From: Argyresthia goedartella
Taxonomy: Eukaryota; Arthropoda; Insecta; Lepidoptera; Argyresthiidae
Direction: 5' to 3'
DNA: 64,000 nt
Assembly: GCA_949825045.1 (NCBI GenBank)
Contig: OX463807.1
Location: 13,293,501 to 13,357,500 of the forward strand
In this document: positions 44,636 to 54,683 of the stretch, piece after piece
How positions within the stretch are numbered: the stretch's first letter is position 1
Layout: every line of letters starts with the position of its first letter
Made by a program: the position numbers and the translations under genes
The notes under the pieces: generated by a model
Database searches by the model: none
What the model was told of the DNA's origin: nothing
What the model saw: only the letters and a program-made list of their open reading frames with translations

Positions 44636-44639
44636 TATA

Positions 44640-44935
44640 TATTTTTATAGCCTAAAACAGTGTCCCAATGCTGGGAAAAGGCCTCCCCAGTTTGAGCCCA
44701 CACATCTCTGGTAGCCGTAAGATGCCCACTCTGGTTGGAACTTGTCCAGATCGTCCTGCCATGGCCATCCACTATGCCGGTGTGCATCTGTAGGCACCCA
44801 TTCAGTGGCTATCTTTGCCCATTTGTCTGGGTGCATTCGACACACATGGCCGACCCAAATCCATTTTAGTTTAGCGGTTTGCATGCCCACATCGACTATG
44901 CGAGTTGTAGAGCGAAGTACGGTTTTTCTAACACG
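44640..44935 (-). pseudogene. RTE 3'-end fragment, left part
   Basis: Minus strand: RKTVLRSTTRIVDVG, KLKWIWVGHVCRMHPDKWA, ATEWVP, ending FPALGHCF. This is the C-terminus of an RTE ORF. The frame continues on the far side of the gypsy element at 53387-53410 (ILGVK, a stop, then TD), so the LTR element split it. Confidence 0.85.
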
Positions 44936-46057
44936 TGTCGTGTAAAGATATTTACCTAACCAGAACCTAACAGAAAACAACCAGGATAAAATTTAGTAGT
45001 AACAGTTTATTAGTTAAAAAGACGATAAAAAAATGATACGAAGATGAGGATGGATGAGATGTGAACAGGTTTTTATAAAATATAGATTAGATATAGAAAA
45101 AAAAGAAGCGGAGGACACGGAGAGTAGGTGACCGGTGGGGTGATGACCAGGATGCAGGTCTATTTGTTGGTGAAGATGTTGTTGAAATCGTCGTTGTAGG
45201 AACGGTAGCGGGCGTATTTGTAGTTACGGCTCGCAGGATCCCGTTGTAGGAGCGGCAGCGGGCGTATTTGTAGGGACGGCTCGCAGGATCCCGTTTCTAG
45301 GAAACGGCTCGCAGGATCGTGTTTGAAGGAACGGCTCGCAGGATCGTGTTTGAAGGAACGGCTCGCAGGATCGTGTTTGAAGGAACGGCTCGCAGGATCG
45401 TGTTTGAAGGAACGGCTCGCAGGATCCCGGGGTAGTGCGACCCCGGGATAAGGCCTTTAGGTGGTACTTCTAGTTCAGAAGCTGACGTGAGACTCCAGAA
45501 TTTCAGAAATGTTCCGCTTTTATACCCTTTTTGGAGAGTTCTAAAAATTATTTAAATTAAACGTAATTTTTGTGAGTGGCCAAGAGAGAAAAAGTATTTC
45601 TGTAAAAGTATTGAAGCAAACATATCAGACCGCTAACGAGTTTGAATGGACATTGCCATGACAACCAGATAAACAACGGCATCAACAGATGTCAAAGTTT
45701 AGTTTCAGGCTCGTAATACGGTAAACAACAAGAAAGCCATGCAGTAGATGAAGTAACAATGAATATTAAAAGGTAGCGCACCAGCGCGCACGAAGCCCGA
45801 GATTGCAGAGTTTCGGAGTGAGCCAAATACACGGTCACCAAAGGTAAACCCCTTCGCTATCGATTTAGAAGAGCTGATAGTGCGAAAATACAAAGCGAAA
45901 ATGATTTGTTAATGTGTTCTTATGGTTTAAAACGTTACAGGGTCCTATGAAAATAAAGGTGATACCAAATATACAGCTATGCAGCTCAGCAAGAATCCAG
46001 CTGAAAAGCATAAAAGCATGAAAAGCAAGAATAGCATGTAAGTAGCATAACACTACA
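44936..46057 (-). repeat. 3' LTR, 1122 bp
   Basis: Ends CGACA on the left and begins TGTAGTGTTATG on the right (minus sense). It contains four 27-bp minisatellite units (GGCTCGCAGGATCGTG etc., 45305-45430) and a GC-rich hairpin, TCCCGGGGT/ACCCCGGGA, at about 45425-45450. Confidence 0.92.
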
Positions 46058-46072
46058 TTTTCCCCCCGACCC
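46058..46072 (-). promoter_or_regulatory. Polypurine tract
   Basis: Minus-strand GGGTCGGGGGGAAAA lies immediately before the 3' LTR. It is the expected plus-strand primer for reverse transcription. Confidence 0.8.
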
Positions 46073-46616
46073 TGGAAAAATTTTTGACTCAGCAAAAATT
46101 TTGATATGTACAAAAATAAACCAGAAAAACACAGCTTTGCAGAAACAGACATCAACAGGCAAAATCAGATATACCATCTCTTACATTCCTCATCTTCATT
46201 CAGGTAAGGGTGGAGTTCACATTCAATGACTACCACTCTAAAAGTGTGTTTTCAAAAGGACATTCAGGTTTACTTAAGGAGTTGTCATCCGCTCCTGCGT
46301 GGAAAAAAAAAAATAAGTAGAGGTAAAGAGAAACAAAATAATCCTAAGGTAGCTTTAGTCGCTACGACTTAAGACAAGATTAAGAACGGCCAGAGCGGTA
46401 GAGCTCGAAGCCAGAGATCAGCGACATCGCCAACGAGATGTGTCTGAAATAAAGATTAAAAAAAATAGGTGAAGACTAACCAACGAAAATTCGAGGTCCT
46501 AAAGCAAAATGTGTTGAAAAACACTGGATTATAGGAAGAAATAAAATAATAAGGTGAAAATGATGGTGATATTTATACATATATACAAATTAACAGTTAA
46601 TAGAAGTTAAGAAAAT

Positions 46617-49600
46617 TTAGGATTTAATGTCTTTAATGTGCCACTTGCATCTAACTCCGTTAGGGTCTTCTAATGGTGAAAGTTTGGTTATTATTTTACA
46701 CTTAATGAATTTAGGGGCAAGTTTAGCATTAAAGTATGCGCCAGCATTGCTTAAAACATGGTTTTTACGCCAAACAGTATCTCCCACATTAATTTCTTTA
46801 AAAGACCGGCGAAGATCATAGCGAGCGCTATTTTTAGCGTGAGCTATGTGAAGTTTAGTTTGAACTCTGTGAAAGATAGATGAGAGGAGACCAGCATTAG
46901 ACGCGTAGATATCACGAGGCATAAATATCAATTCCTCGAGATTCTGAGTTGGAGTATAGAAGGAACCACAAGGTATTGTTTCCCTACCAAAGACTAAAAA
47001 GTTTGGAGTAAAGCCAGTAGCAACGTTTGTAGCGCTGTTCATTGCGAACTGAATCTTAGTAAGATGGTTGTCCCAGGATCTATGATCGTCTCCTACTAGG
47101 GATGCTAGAGCTGTAATAATCGTACTATTAAATTTCTCTGTAGGATTAACCTGAGGACAATATAAAGCTGTATGAAAAATACAAGGAACGTTATAAGAAT
47201 TTAAGAATGAGTGGAATTCACGCGACTGAAATTGAACAGCGTTGTCTATTATAATAGTTTGGGGAATGCCATGAACTAGAAATACTGAATTTTCTAAGAC
47301 ATTAATGATATTAGCTGAAGTAGCACGTTTAAGGGGAAAAATCATAGTATATTTAGTAAAATTGCAGTTAATTACCAGAATATACTGATTTCTTCTCCGG
47401 GTCATAGGCAATGGACCCATAAGATCCAAGGATATAGTTTGAAAAGGTCTGGAGCAAAGTTTAGGTTTACCCATAAGACCATAGGGAGAATGATTAGGGT
47501 GTTTGTAGGTTAAGCAGGTTTCACAAGTCGAGATTAAATTGGCAATGTCCTTAAACATACCAGGCCATTAGTATTTTAAAGATATTTTCTTGAATGTCTT
47601 GAAGATACCAAGGTGGAGTTCTGAAGGAGAACCAAGGCTAACTTCAATAAGTGCATGTCTATCTTGCGGCAGTGGAACTTCTTTCCAAATAAAGTCATCG
47701 TTTAGACGATCGGGAGAATGGATGCAGCGGTAAAGTTTGTTATCCCTGATAGTGTAGTTGGGATATGCGTCTGGGTTGTTGGAGCATCCGAGAAAAATCT
47801 TGTTGTTGTGCTCAAGTTCACGATCAGGTGGTTCTTCAGACGTAATAATATGTACGCCTTGAGGTAAAGTTTCTCGTGTATCAGGACGTTCTTTATTCTT
47901 ATGTCTTGATAATAAGTCAGGAACAACGTTATCCTTTCCTTTTTTATGTTTCAGGACAAAATTAAAACATGATAAGCGTAGAGTCCAGCGAGCAAGTCTT
48001 CCAGATGGATTCAATAAGTTCTGAAACCATTTAAGTGCAGCGTGGTCAGTATATATTGTAATTCCTTACCATTGTCTAGGTAACAACTCCAATGTTCTAG
48101 CGCAGTTATTACAGCTAATGTTTCTCTTTCAGTAGTTGAGTAGTTTTTTTAATTTTTGTTTAGTGCTTTACTCATGTAAGCAATCACGACTTCTTTGTCA
48201 TCTTGATGTTGAGTAAGCATTGCTCCTATGCCATAATTTGATGCATCACAATGTACAGAGAAGGGTAGTTCGAAGTTAGGGCAAGCAAGGACAGGAGCAG
48301 TTACCAAAGCTTCTTTAAGTTTCTCGAAAGCAGCTGCAGCCTTGGAATTCCATAAAAATTTAGGAGCGTTCTTCCCGGAACAGGTTAGTTGGTTGAGTGG
48401 AGAGGCAATAGTGCTGAAGTTTGGAATGAATCTTCTAAACCAGCTGCAAGTGCCTATGAATCTTCGAACTTCTTTTCTGCAAGTAGGTTCAGGATATTCT
48501 AGAATAGCCTTTATTTTATCTGGATCAGCACGTAGACCATACTCGTCCACTAGAAAACCAAGGTATTTCAGTTCTTTCCTGAAGAATTGACTCTTTTCAA
48601 AGTTAATAGTCAGATTAGCATATGAAAGTTTTTCCAGAACTTTCATGAGAAGCGATATGTGCTCATCAAAAGTCTCGCTAATAATAATGATGTCATCCAG
48701 ATATCAAAATATCTTGTTCTCAAATTCAGGAGTAAATAGCGTATCCATTAATCTTTGTTGAGTTGCAGGTGAGTTAGTGAGACCAAAAGGAATTACTTTG
48801 AATCTGAACATACCTCTTCCAGGAACATAAAATGCTGTCTTATCTCTATCAGTAGTATTCAAGGGAATCTCCCAAAATGCTTTCGCAATATCGATGCTTG
48901 ATAAGTGTTTGGCATTTCTCAGGTTGTCCAAAATTTCGCTTATTAGAGGCAGACTATAAGCATCACGACGTGTAACTGCGTTAAGCTTCCTGCTATCTAC
49001 GCAGAAACGCCATTCCCCATTCTTCTTTGGAGTGATGAGGACTGGAGATAACCATGGACTTTCGCATTGTTCAATGACGTTCCATCCCAGCATCTTGTCA
49101 ACTTCATTAATTAGAGCCTTATGTTTTTCAGGAGACAGTCTGTAACATCTTTGTTTGATCGGAAGAGAATCACCAGTGTCAATCTTGTGGGTGATTAAGT
49201 GTGTGTTTCCCAGAACACCTTTTTCTTCAAAAGAGATTGTCTTGAAGCGTTGGATGATGTCATTAGCGATGTTCTTTTGATTAGGAGTTAAATACTCATA
49301 AGGTAAAACTTTAATATCTTTAGTGTCGATAGCAAAGCATTTAGGATCTGTAAAGTTAAGAGAAGTTCAAACACTAGGTAGAAGATTAAATTTTCTCCAA
49401 AAGTCGATACCTAGTATTAGAGAAGGGAATATTTCAGGGAAAACATAAGCTTTAATCAAGTGAGTTTCGTTATTGAAATGGACAGGTAAGTCAAAATAAC
49501 CCAAGGAATTATTTTTTTGATTATTAGCAGTAGAGACAGTAATAATATCTGACTTGAAAAGTTTGCAGCCCAGTTTAAGAATTTCCAAATGAGAATTATT

Positions 49601-49690
49601 ACCCAGAATAGTTACTGAGCTGCCAGAATCTAGTAAACCAGATAAAGTTAAGTCATAAATTTTGACATTAACGAATTATCGATTAAGATC
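46617..49690 (-). pseudogene. pol: Protease-RT-RNase H-integrase of the CsRn1-like element
   Basis: Protease: LLDSGSSVTILG (about 49650-49615) and LILGIDFW. RT: SPVLITPKKNGEWRFCVDSR, IPFGLTNSPATQQRLMD and YLDDIIII (about 48700-48675). RNase H: VHCDASNYGIGAM, then TTERETLAVITALEHW. Integrase: CETCLTYKHP, the catalytic Asp in ISLDLMGPL, Asp in IIIDNAVQF and Glu in NPTEKFNS. Stops occur near 49687, at 49367, 48704 (just before YLDD), 48149 and 47568, and a frameshift near 48060. One frame holds from 49690 to 48149, the next from 48014 to 46617. The copy is non-functional but well preserved. Confidence 0.9.
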
Positions 49691-49809
49691 TTGTTCTTTG
49701 GAGTAGAGTGTAGAAGAGATTTTGTAGCAAGCAAAGAAGTTTTGAATTGTTTTGATCCAATTAGTCCACTCGTCCTTATCAAAATTTGAGTTACTCTTCA
49801 AGCCAGCAG

Positions 49810-51201
49810 TTAGTTTTTTGTACTAGTATTAGGTTTGGGAGAACAAGTAGGGCACTCCGCAGTTTTAAAACCCTTAAGACCACATTTGAAACAAATCACG
49901 AATCGTGGTTGAGTGCAACTGTTCAAAGTATGACCTAGTTTACGACAGCGAACGCAAAAAGAACTTTCTTGGGGAGCTGCAGTTTGAGAGAGACTATTAA
50001 CTTGTCTAGAAGGGTATTTGTAGGTTGGAGTGAATTTATTCATGAAGGGAGGAGAAGGTCGTGAGTTATTAGAAGAGTTTGGAGAGTCAACTGAACTTGA
50101 AGTGGAATGCTTGTAGTTGAATTCAGAAACATGAGGACTTTGTTGCAAATTTGGTTCTTTAAATTGTTTGTCTCTATCTAGGAACTTTTCGTAGTTTTGG
50201 CAAGTGGCCAGAAGAGAATCGATAGAGTCAATGTCTTTTAGAGCTACGAAGACTGAATAACATGGGCGAATATTTCTCAAAATAATCTCCAATTGTTCTG
50301 TTTCAGAAAGTCTTTTTGAAAGGCGAGAGAACATTCCAGACATGATGGATATATAGATGACGATAGATTCATCACCACCTTGAGTACGATTCCTAATCGC
50401 TTCTAGAAGTTTATGATCATAATCAAAACCACCAAAGTCTTTGATTAGTAAAGAAGAAAGTTCGTTCCAAGTTAAGTTTGGATTCTGATTATATTTAAAT
50501 CTGAACCAATGAAGGGCATTGTCGGTGAAAATTTCGAACGCCTGAGAAATCAATAAATCCCTGGACAAGCCACGAGCTAAGCTATATTCTTCAAGTTTTT
50601 GAAGAAAGGATCTTGGACAGCTTTTACCATTGAAGGTGTGTCTTTTCAGATCTTTGAAGACGTTAGTTGGAGGGAAAGATTGAGATGGTGGTGGAGGATA
50701 CGGGGTATGGGTCTGGACAGAAGTTTGAGAAACAAGAGGGGGTTCCATGACAGTTGGTTCAGCAGGAAGGTCCAGTGATGGAGAGTGATTTGCAGTTGAA
50801 GGTGGAGCCAAGGATCCGAACTGTTTAGAAATATCGTCAAATTTCAACTTCAAAGTATCGAAACTAGCTTTAGAGCCTGGATATAAGTCCGTATCTATTC
50901 GCTCCAATCTGTAAAAAACATGATTTATAAAAGTTTCTATTGATCGTAAATATTTGGTTTCACCTTGTAAACATTTTTCAATTTTACAATCCAGGTAAGT
51001 CAGAGTAGAACCAATTTGAGACAAGTCATCCTCAATCGGAACTGGAGAAGTCAGAATATCTTCGGGGTGAGAATTCGCAACTAAACGCAAAACCTGTTTT
51101 TTAAGAAGCAAAACAGTAATAGCTGGTTCCTCATATCTAATCTTTACTTCGTATTCGAGCTCGGCTTTGTTCAGGAATTCGTACTTAATAACCCTTTCCA
51201 T
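49810..51201 (-). CDS. gag: Gag of the CsRn1-like element
   Basis: The open frame of 463 codons starts at the ATG at 51201. The N-terminal 150 residues are mixed-charge; residues 150-190 are Pro-rich (PPPPSQSFPP). The capsid-like part has FNGKSCPRSFLQKLEEYSL, ALHWFRFKYNQ and WNELSSLLIKDFGGFDYD, the Arc/CsRn1-type Gag fold. C-terminal knuckles: CVRCRKLGHTLNSC is a normal CCHC, but CFKCGLKGFKTAEC has Phe in place of the zinc-binding His. It ends at 49810, before protease, in a different frame. Alone among this element's ORFs, it is uninterrupted. Confidence 0.88.
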   Translation of the reverse strand: MERVIKYEFLNKAELEYEVKIRYEEPAITVLLLKKQVLRLVANSHPEDILTSPVPIEDDLSQIGSTLTYLDCKIEKCLQGETKYLRSIETFINHVFYRLERIDTDLYPGSKASFDTLKLKFDDISKQFGSLAPPSTANHSPSLDLPAEPTVMEPPLVSQTSVQTHTPYPPPPSQSFPPTNVFKDLKRHTFNGKSCPRSFLQKLEEYSLARGLSRDLLISQAFEIFTDNALHWFRFKYNQNPNLTWNELSSLLIKDFGGFDYDHKLLEAIRNRTQGGDESIVIYISIMSGMFSRLSKRLSETEQLEIILRNIRPCYSVFVALKDIDSIDSLLATCQNYEKFLDRDKQFKEPNLQQSPHVSEFNYKHSTSSSVDSPNSSNNSRPSPPFMNKFTPTYKYPSRQVNSLSQTAAPQESSFCVRCRKLGHTLNSCTQPRFVICFKCGLKGFKTAECPTCSPKPNTSTKN

Positions 51202-51430
51202 TGTTATAGTTAAGTGTAGAGTCAAGTGTTATAGAAGTGAAGTGAAGTAATGTAAGTTAAATGTAGGCCTAAATATAATCCAGATGAGTTGAAAAACTAG
51301 ATGAAGTTTTGTTTTAGAATTTGGAAAATGTGAAAAGGATGAATAGATAAAGATTTAAGAGTGAAAGAGAAAGCTAATCAAAGGGGAAGAGACAAGGCGC
51401 AGAAAAGGTGAAGAGTGGAGAAGAACTTTT

Positions 51431-51443
51431 ACGTTGGGCGCCA
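51431..51443 (-). promoter_or_regulatory. Primer-binding site, tRNA-Lys type
   Basis: Minus-strand TGGCGCCCAACGT, three bases inside the 5' LTR. As I recall, it is complementary to the 3' end of insect tRNA-Lys. Confidence 0.8.
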
Positions 51444-51446
51444 AAA

Positions 51447-53382
51447 TGTCGTGTATAGATATTTACCTAACCAGAACCTAACTGAAAACAACCAGGATAA
51501 AATTTAGTAGTAACAGTTTATTAGTTATTTACAGTGAAGACGATAAAAAAATGATACGAAGATGAGGATGGATGAGATGTGAACAGGTTTTTATAAAATA
51601 TAGATTAGATATAGAAAAAAAAAAGAAGCGGAGGACACGGAGCGTAGGTGACCAGTAGGGTGATGACCAGGAAGCAGGTCTATTTGTTGGTGAAGATGTT
51701 GTTGAAATCGTCGTTGTAGGAACGGTAGCGGGCGTATTTGTAGTTACGGCTCGCAGGATCCCGTTGTAGGAGCGGCAGCGGGCGTATTTGTAGGGACGGC
51801 TCGCAGGATCCCGTTTGTAGGAAACGGCTCGCAGGATCGTGTTTGAAGGAACGGCTCGCAGGATCGTGTTTGAAGGAATGGCTCGCAGGATCGTGTTTGA
51901 AGGAACGGCTCGCAGGATCGTGTTTGAAGGAACGGCTCGCAGGATCCCGGGGTAGTGCGACCCCGGGATAAGGCCTTTAGGTGGTACTTCTAGTTCAGAA
52001 GCTGACGTGAGACTCCAGAATTTCAGAAATGTTCCGCTTTTATACCCTTTTTGGAGAGTTCTAAAAATTATTTAAATTAAACGTATTTTTTGTGAGTGGC
52101 CAAGAGAGAAAAAGTATTTCTGTAAAAGTATTGAAGCAAACATATCAGACCGCTAACGAGTTTGAATGGACATTGCCATGACAACCAGATAAACAACGGC
52201 ATCAACAGATGTCAAAGTTTAGTTTCAGGCTCGTAATACGGTAAACAACAAGAAAACCATGCAGTAGATGAAGTAACAATGAATATAAAAAGGTAGCGCA
52301 CCAGCGCGCACGAAGCCCGAGATTGCAGAGTTTCGGAGAAAGCCAAATACAAGGTCACCAAATGTAAACCCCTTCGCTATCGATTTAGAAGAGCTGATAG
52401 TGTGATAATACAAAGCGAAAATGATTTGTTAATGTGTTCTTATGGTTTAAAACGTTACAGGGTCCTATGAAAATAAAGGTGATACCAAATATACAGCTAT
52501 GCAGCTCAGCAAGAATCCAGCTGAAAAGCATGAAAGCATTAAAAGCAAGAATAGCATGTAAGTATTTGTAGGGACGGCTCGCAGGATCCCGTTTGTAGGA
52601 AACGGCTCGCAGGATCGTGTTTGAAGGAACGGCTCGCAGGATCGTGTTTGAAGGAACGGCTCGCAGGATCGTGTTTGAAGGAACGGCTCGCAGGATCGTG
52701 TTTGAAGGAACGGCTCGCAGGATCGTGTTTGAAGGAACGGCTCGCAGGATCCCGGGGTAGTGCGACCCCGGGATAAGGCCTTTAGGTGGTACTTCTAGTT
52801 CAGAAGCTGACGTGATACTCCAGAATTTTAGAAATGTTCCGCTTTTATACCCTTTTTGGAGAGTTCTAAAAATTATTTTAATTAAACGTAATTTTTGTGA
52901 GTGGCCAAGAGAGAAAAAGTATTTCTGTAAAAGTATTGAAGCAAACATATCAGACCGCTAACGAATTTGAATGGACATTGCCATGACAACCAGATAAACA
53001 ACGGTATCAACAGATGTCAAAGTTTAGTTTCAGGCTCGTAATACGGTAAACAACAAGAAAACCATGCAGTAGATGAAGTAACAATGAATATAAAAAGGTA
53101 GCGCACCAGCGCGCACGAAGCCCGAGATTGCAGAGTTTCGGAGAAAGCCAATTACAAGGTCACCAAAGGTAAAACCCTTCGCTATCGATTTAGAAGAGCT
53201 GATAGTGTGAAAATACAAAGCGAAAATGATTTGTTAATGTGTTCTTATAGTTTAAAACGTTACAGGGTCCTATGAAAATAAAGGTGATACCAAATATACA
53301 GCTATGCAGCTCAGCAAGAATCCAGCTGAAAAGCATGAAAGCATGAAAAGCAAGAATAGCATGTAAGTAGCATAACACTACA
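51447..53382 (-). repeat. 5' LTR with internal tandem duplication, 1936 bp
   Basis: It matches the 1122-bp 3' LTR up to about 52565. There the sequence jumps back to an internal LTR position (TTTGTAGGGACGGCTCGC, first seen near 51788) and runs again to the LTR end at 53382. The extra segment is 814 bp. It has four 27-bp minisatellite units in the first part and five in the second (52610-52760). Confidence 0.9.
52560..52765. repeat. 27-bp minisatellite with adjacent GC hairpin
   Basis: The unit GGCTCGCAGGATCGTG plus TTTGAAGGAAC repeats five times, followed by TCCCGGGGT-loop-ACCCCGGGA. The minus strand is open through it and translates as repeated ILRAVPSNT, which I regard as spurious. Confidence 0.9.
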
Positions 53383-53386
53383 CACG

Positions 53387-53420
53387 ATCAGTTCATTTCA
53401 CACCCAAGATACCAAAGCAT
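53387..53420 (-). pseudogene. RTE fragment, right part
   Basis: Reads ILGVK, a stop, then TD on the minus strand, and continues in frame into RKTVLRS at 44931 once the LTR element and one CACG are discounted. Confidence 0.7.
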
Positions 53421-53557
53421 ATATCAAGTAGAATAAATAGAATATACCTGATCTAAAATTAAATGGAGTTTGTGTGTATCTATAACAATATCCATTTCAT
53501 GTACATTTAAAAATAAAATTACTGACCTGGACCCTTCGTTGCACTTATCTTACTAAC

Positions 53558-53692
53558 TGTAATGTTTAGTATTGAACTTTAATTGAAACACACTTGTATG
53601 CTGTCTGGATAACCACTGTTCTTTATTCCATAGAGCTAGGAGCTAGTCTACACCATAGAGTAACTAAACTCTTAAGGAGTCTCCTCACAACA
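53558..53692 (-). repeat. Probable short 3' LTR of a third gypsy element
   Basis: A 135-bp segment that in minus sense begins TGTTGTGAGG and ends AACATTACA, with AATAAA inside (GGAATAAAGAACAG). A polypurine tract (AAAGTGGGAGG, 53693-53703) lies directly before it. No partner LTR is in the window, so the call rests on TG..CA, the PPT and the neighbouring integrase. Confidence 0.55.
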
Positions 53693-53884
53693 CCTCCCAC
53701 TTTCTAGACAATACTAAATTATTAAAAGAAACCAAATTAACAAACTTAACTTACTTAACTATTAAAGGACCCAGTCCCCATGTCCGCACACAGCATCTCC
53801 CTCTTTCAAGATAATACTAAATTATTAAAACAAACAAACTTAACAAACTTAACTTACTTAACTATTACAGGACCCAGTCCCCAT
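53691..53884. repeat. 103-bp tandem duplication containing the polypurine tract
   Basis: ACTAAATTATTAAA through ACTTAACTTACTTAACTATT and GGACCCAGTCCCCAT is present at 53691-53781 and again at 53794-53884. Confidence 0.85.
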
Positions 53885-54074
53885 ATCTCTCAGGTGGACG
53901 CACTGCCCGTCCACTCCTAGTTTGTTTCTACATGGCTGGTGGAGACGATGCCGATCGGGGAGAAGCTGGTGGCAAGGGCACGGGCGACAACGTTGATGGG
54001 GTAGCTCCATTCCTATCCCCGTCTTCATCCATGTCCGCGCCTCTGTCATCATCATAATCTACATTAATATGACC

Positions 54075-54683
54075 TAGCAGTTTTTGTGTTTAGTACCTTC
54101 ATTTTAGCTGACCGATTTCTTCTATAGGTGCCACTATCAATCTTCAGCCAATATGACCTTTCATTCTCTTGGCTCATAACTTTTGCACTGACCCATACCT
54201 TGCCATCCTTCATTCGCACTGCATCTCCTGGACATAACAAAGGTAGTTCCCTAGTCCCCCTGTCATAATCTTTTTTAATTTATGAATATTCTCCGACCTG
54301 ATTTTCTCAACTTCCTTTGAATCTACTGTACAAGGCTTTTGACTAACCACAGGTAGTCTCGTGTTCAACTTTCTGCCCGTTAAAAGTTGTGTTGACGTAT
54401 ATGGTTCACCACTAATTGGTGTATTCCTATAATTTAATAGTGCCAATTGCTAATCCATCCCCTCTTCACTGGCTTTTACAAACAACTTTTTGACTATCTG
54501 CACTTTTCTTTCCGCCAGGCCATTTGACCTAAGGTATAGTGGAGAGCTAGTTACATGCTCAAATTCCCAACTATTACTAAAATATTTGAATTCTCAGGAT
54601 GAGAATTGCGTTCCATTATCTGTTACTAACTTTGAAGCTATTCCAAGCCTCGCAAATATGTTTTTGAATGCATTTATAACCGT
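54075..54683 (-). pseudogene. Gypsy integrase C-terminal remnant
   Basis: Minus strand: TVINAFKNIFARLGI, SKLVTDNGTQFSS (second catalytic Asp), GLAERKVQIVKKL (catalytic Glu), LALLNYRNTPISGEPYTS, then an integrase tail with VWVSAKVMSQENERSYWL and TYRRNRSAKM. Stops interrupt it. The upstream part of the integrase is absent; it is replaced by a CR1 RT at 54684. Confidence 0.85.

Larger units (their letters stand above)
44936..53382 (-). mobile_element. Ty3/gypsy element, CsRn1-like, with CACG target duplication
   Basis: An 8.4-kb element on the minus strand. The 5' LTR (51447-53382) and 3' LTR (44936-46057) start TGTAGTG and end CGACA in the element's sense. CACG is duplicated at 44932-44935 and 53383-53386. 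The primer site, polypurine tract, gag, protease, RT, RNase H and integrase are all recognisable, but pol carries several stops and at least one frameshift. The integrase motif NPTEKFNS and the Arc-like capsid suggest the CsRn1 lineage. Confidence 0.92.

Noticed and set aside
52385..52948. 187-codon ORF with nine-residue repeats (ILRAVPSNT)
   Set aside because: It is the 27-bp LTR minisatellite read in frame, spanning a duplication junction; not a protein gene.
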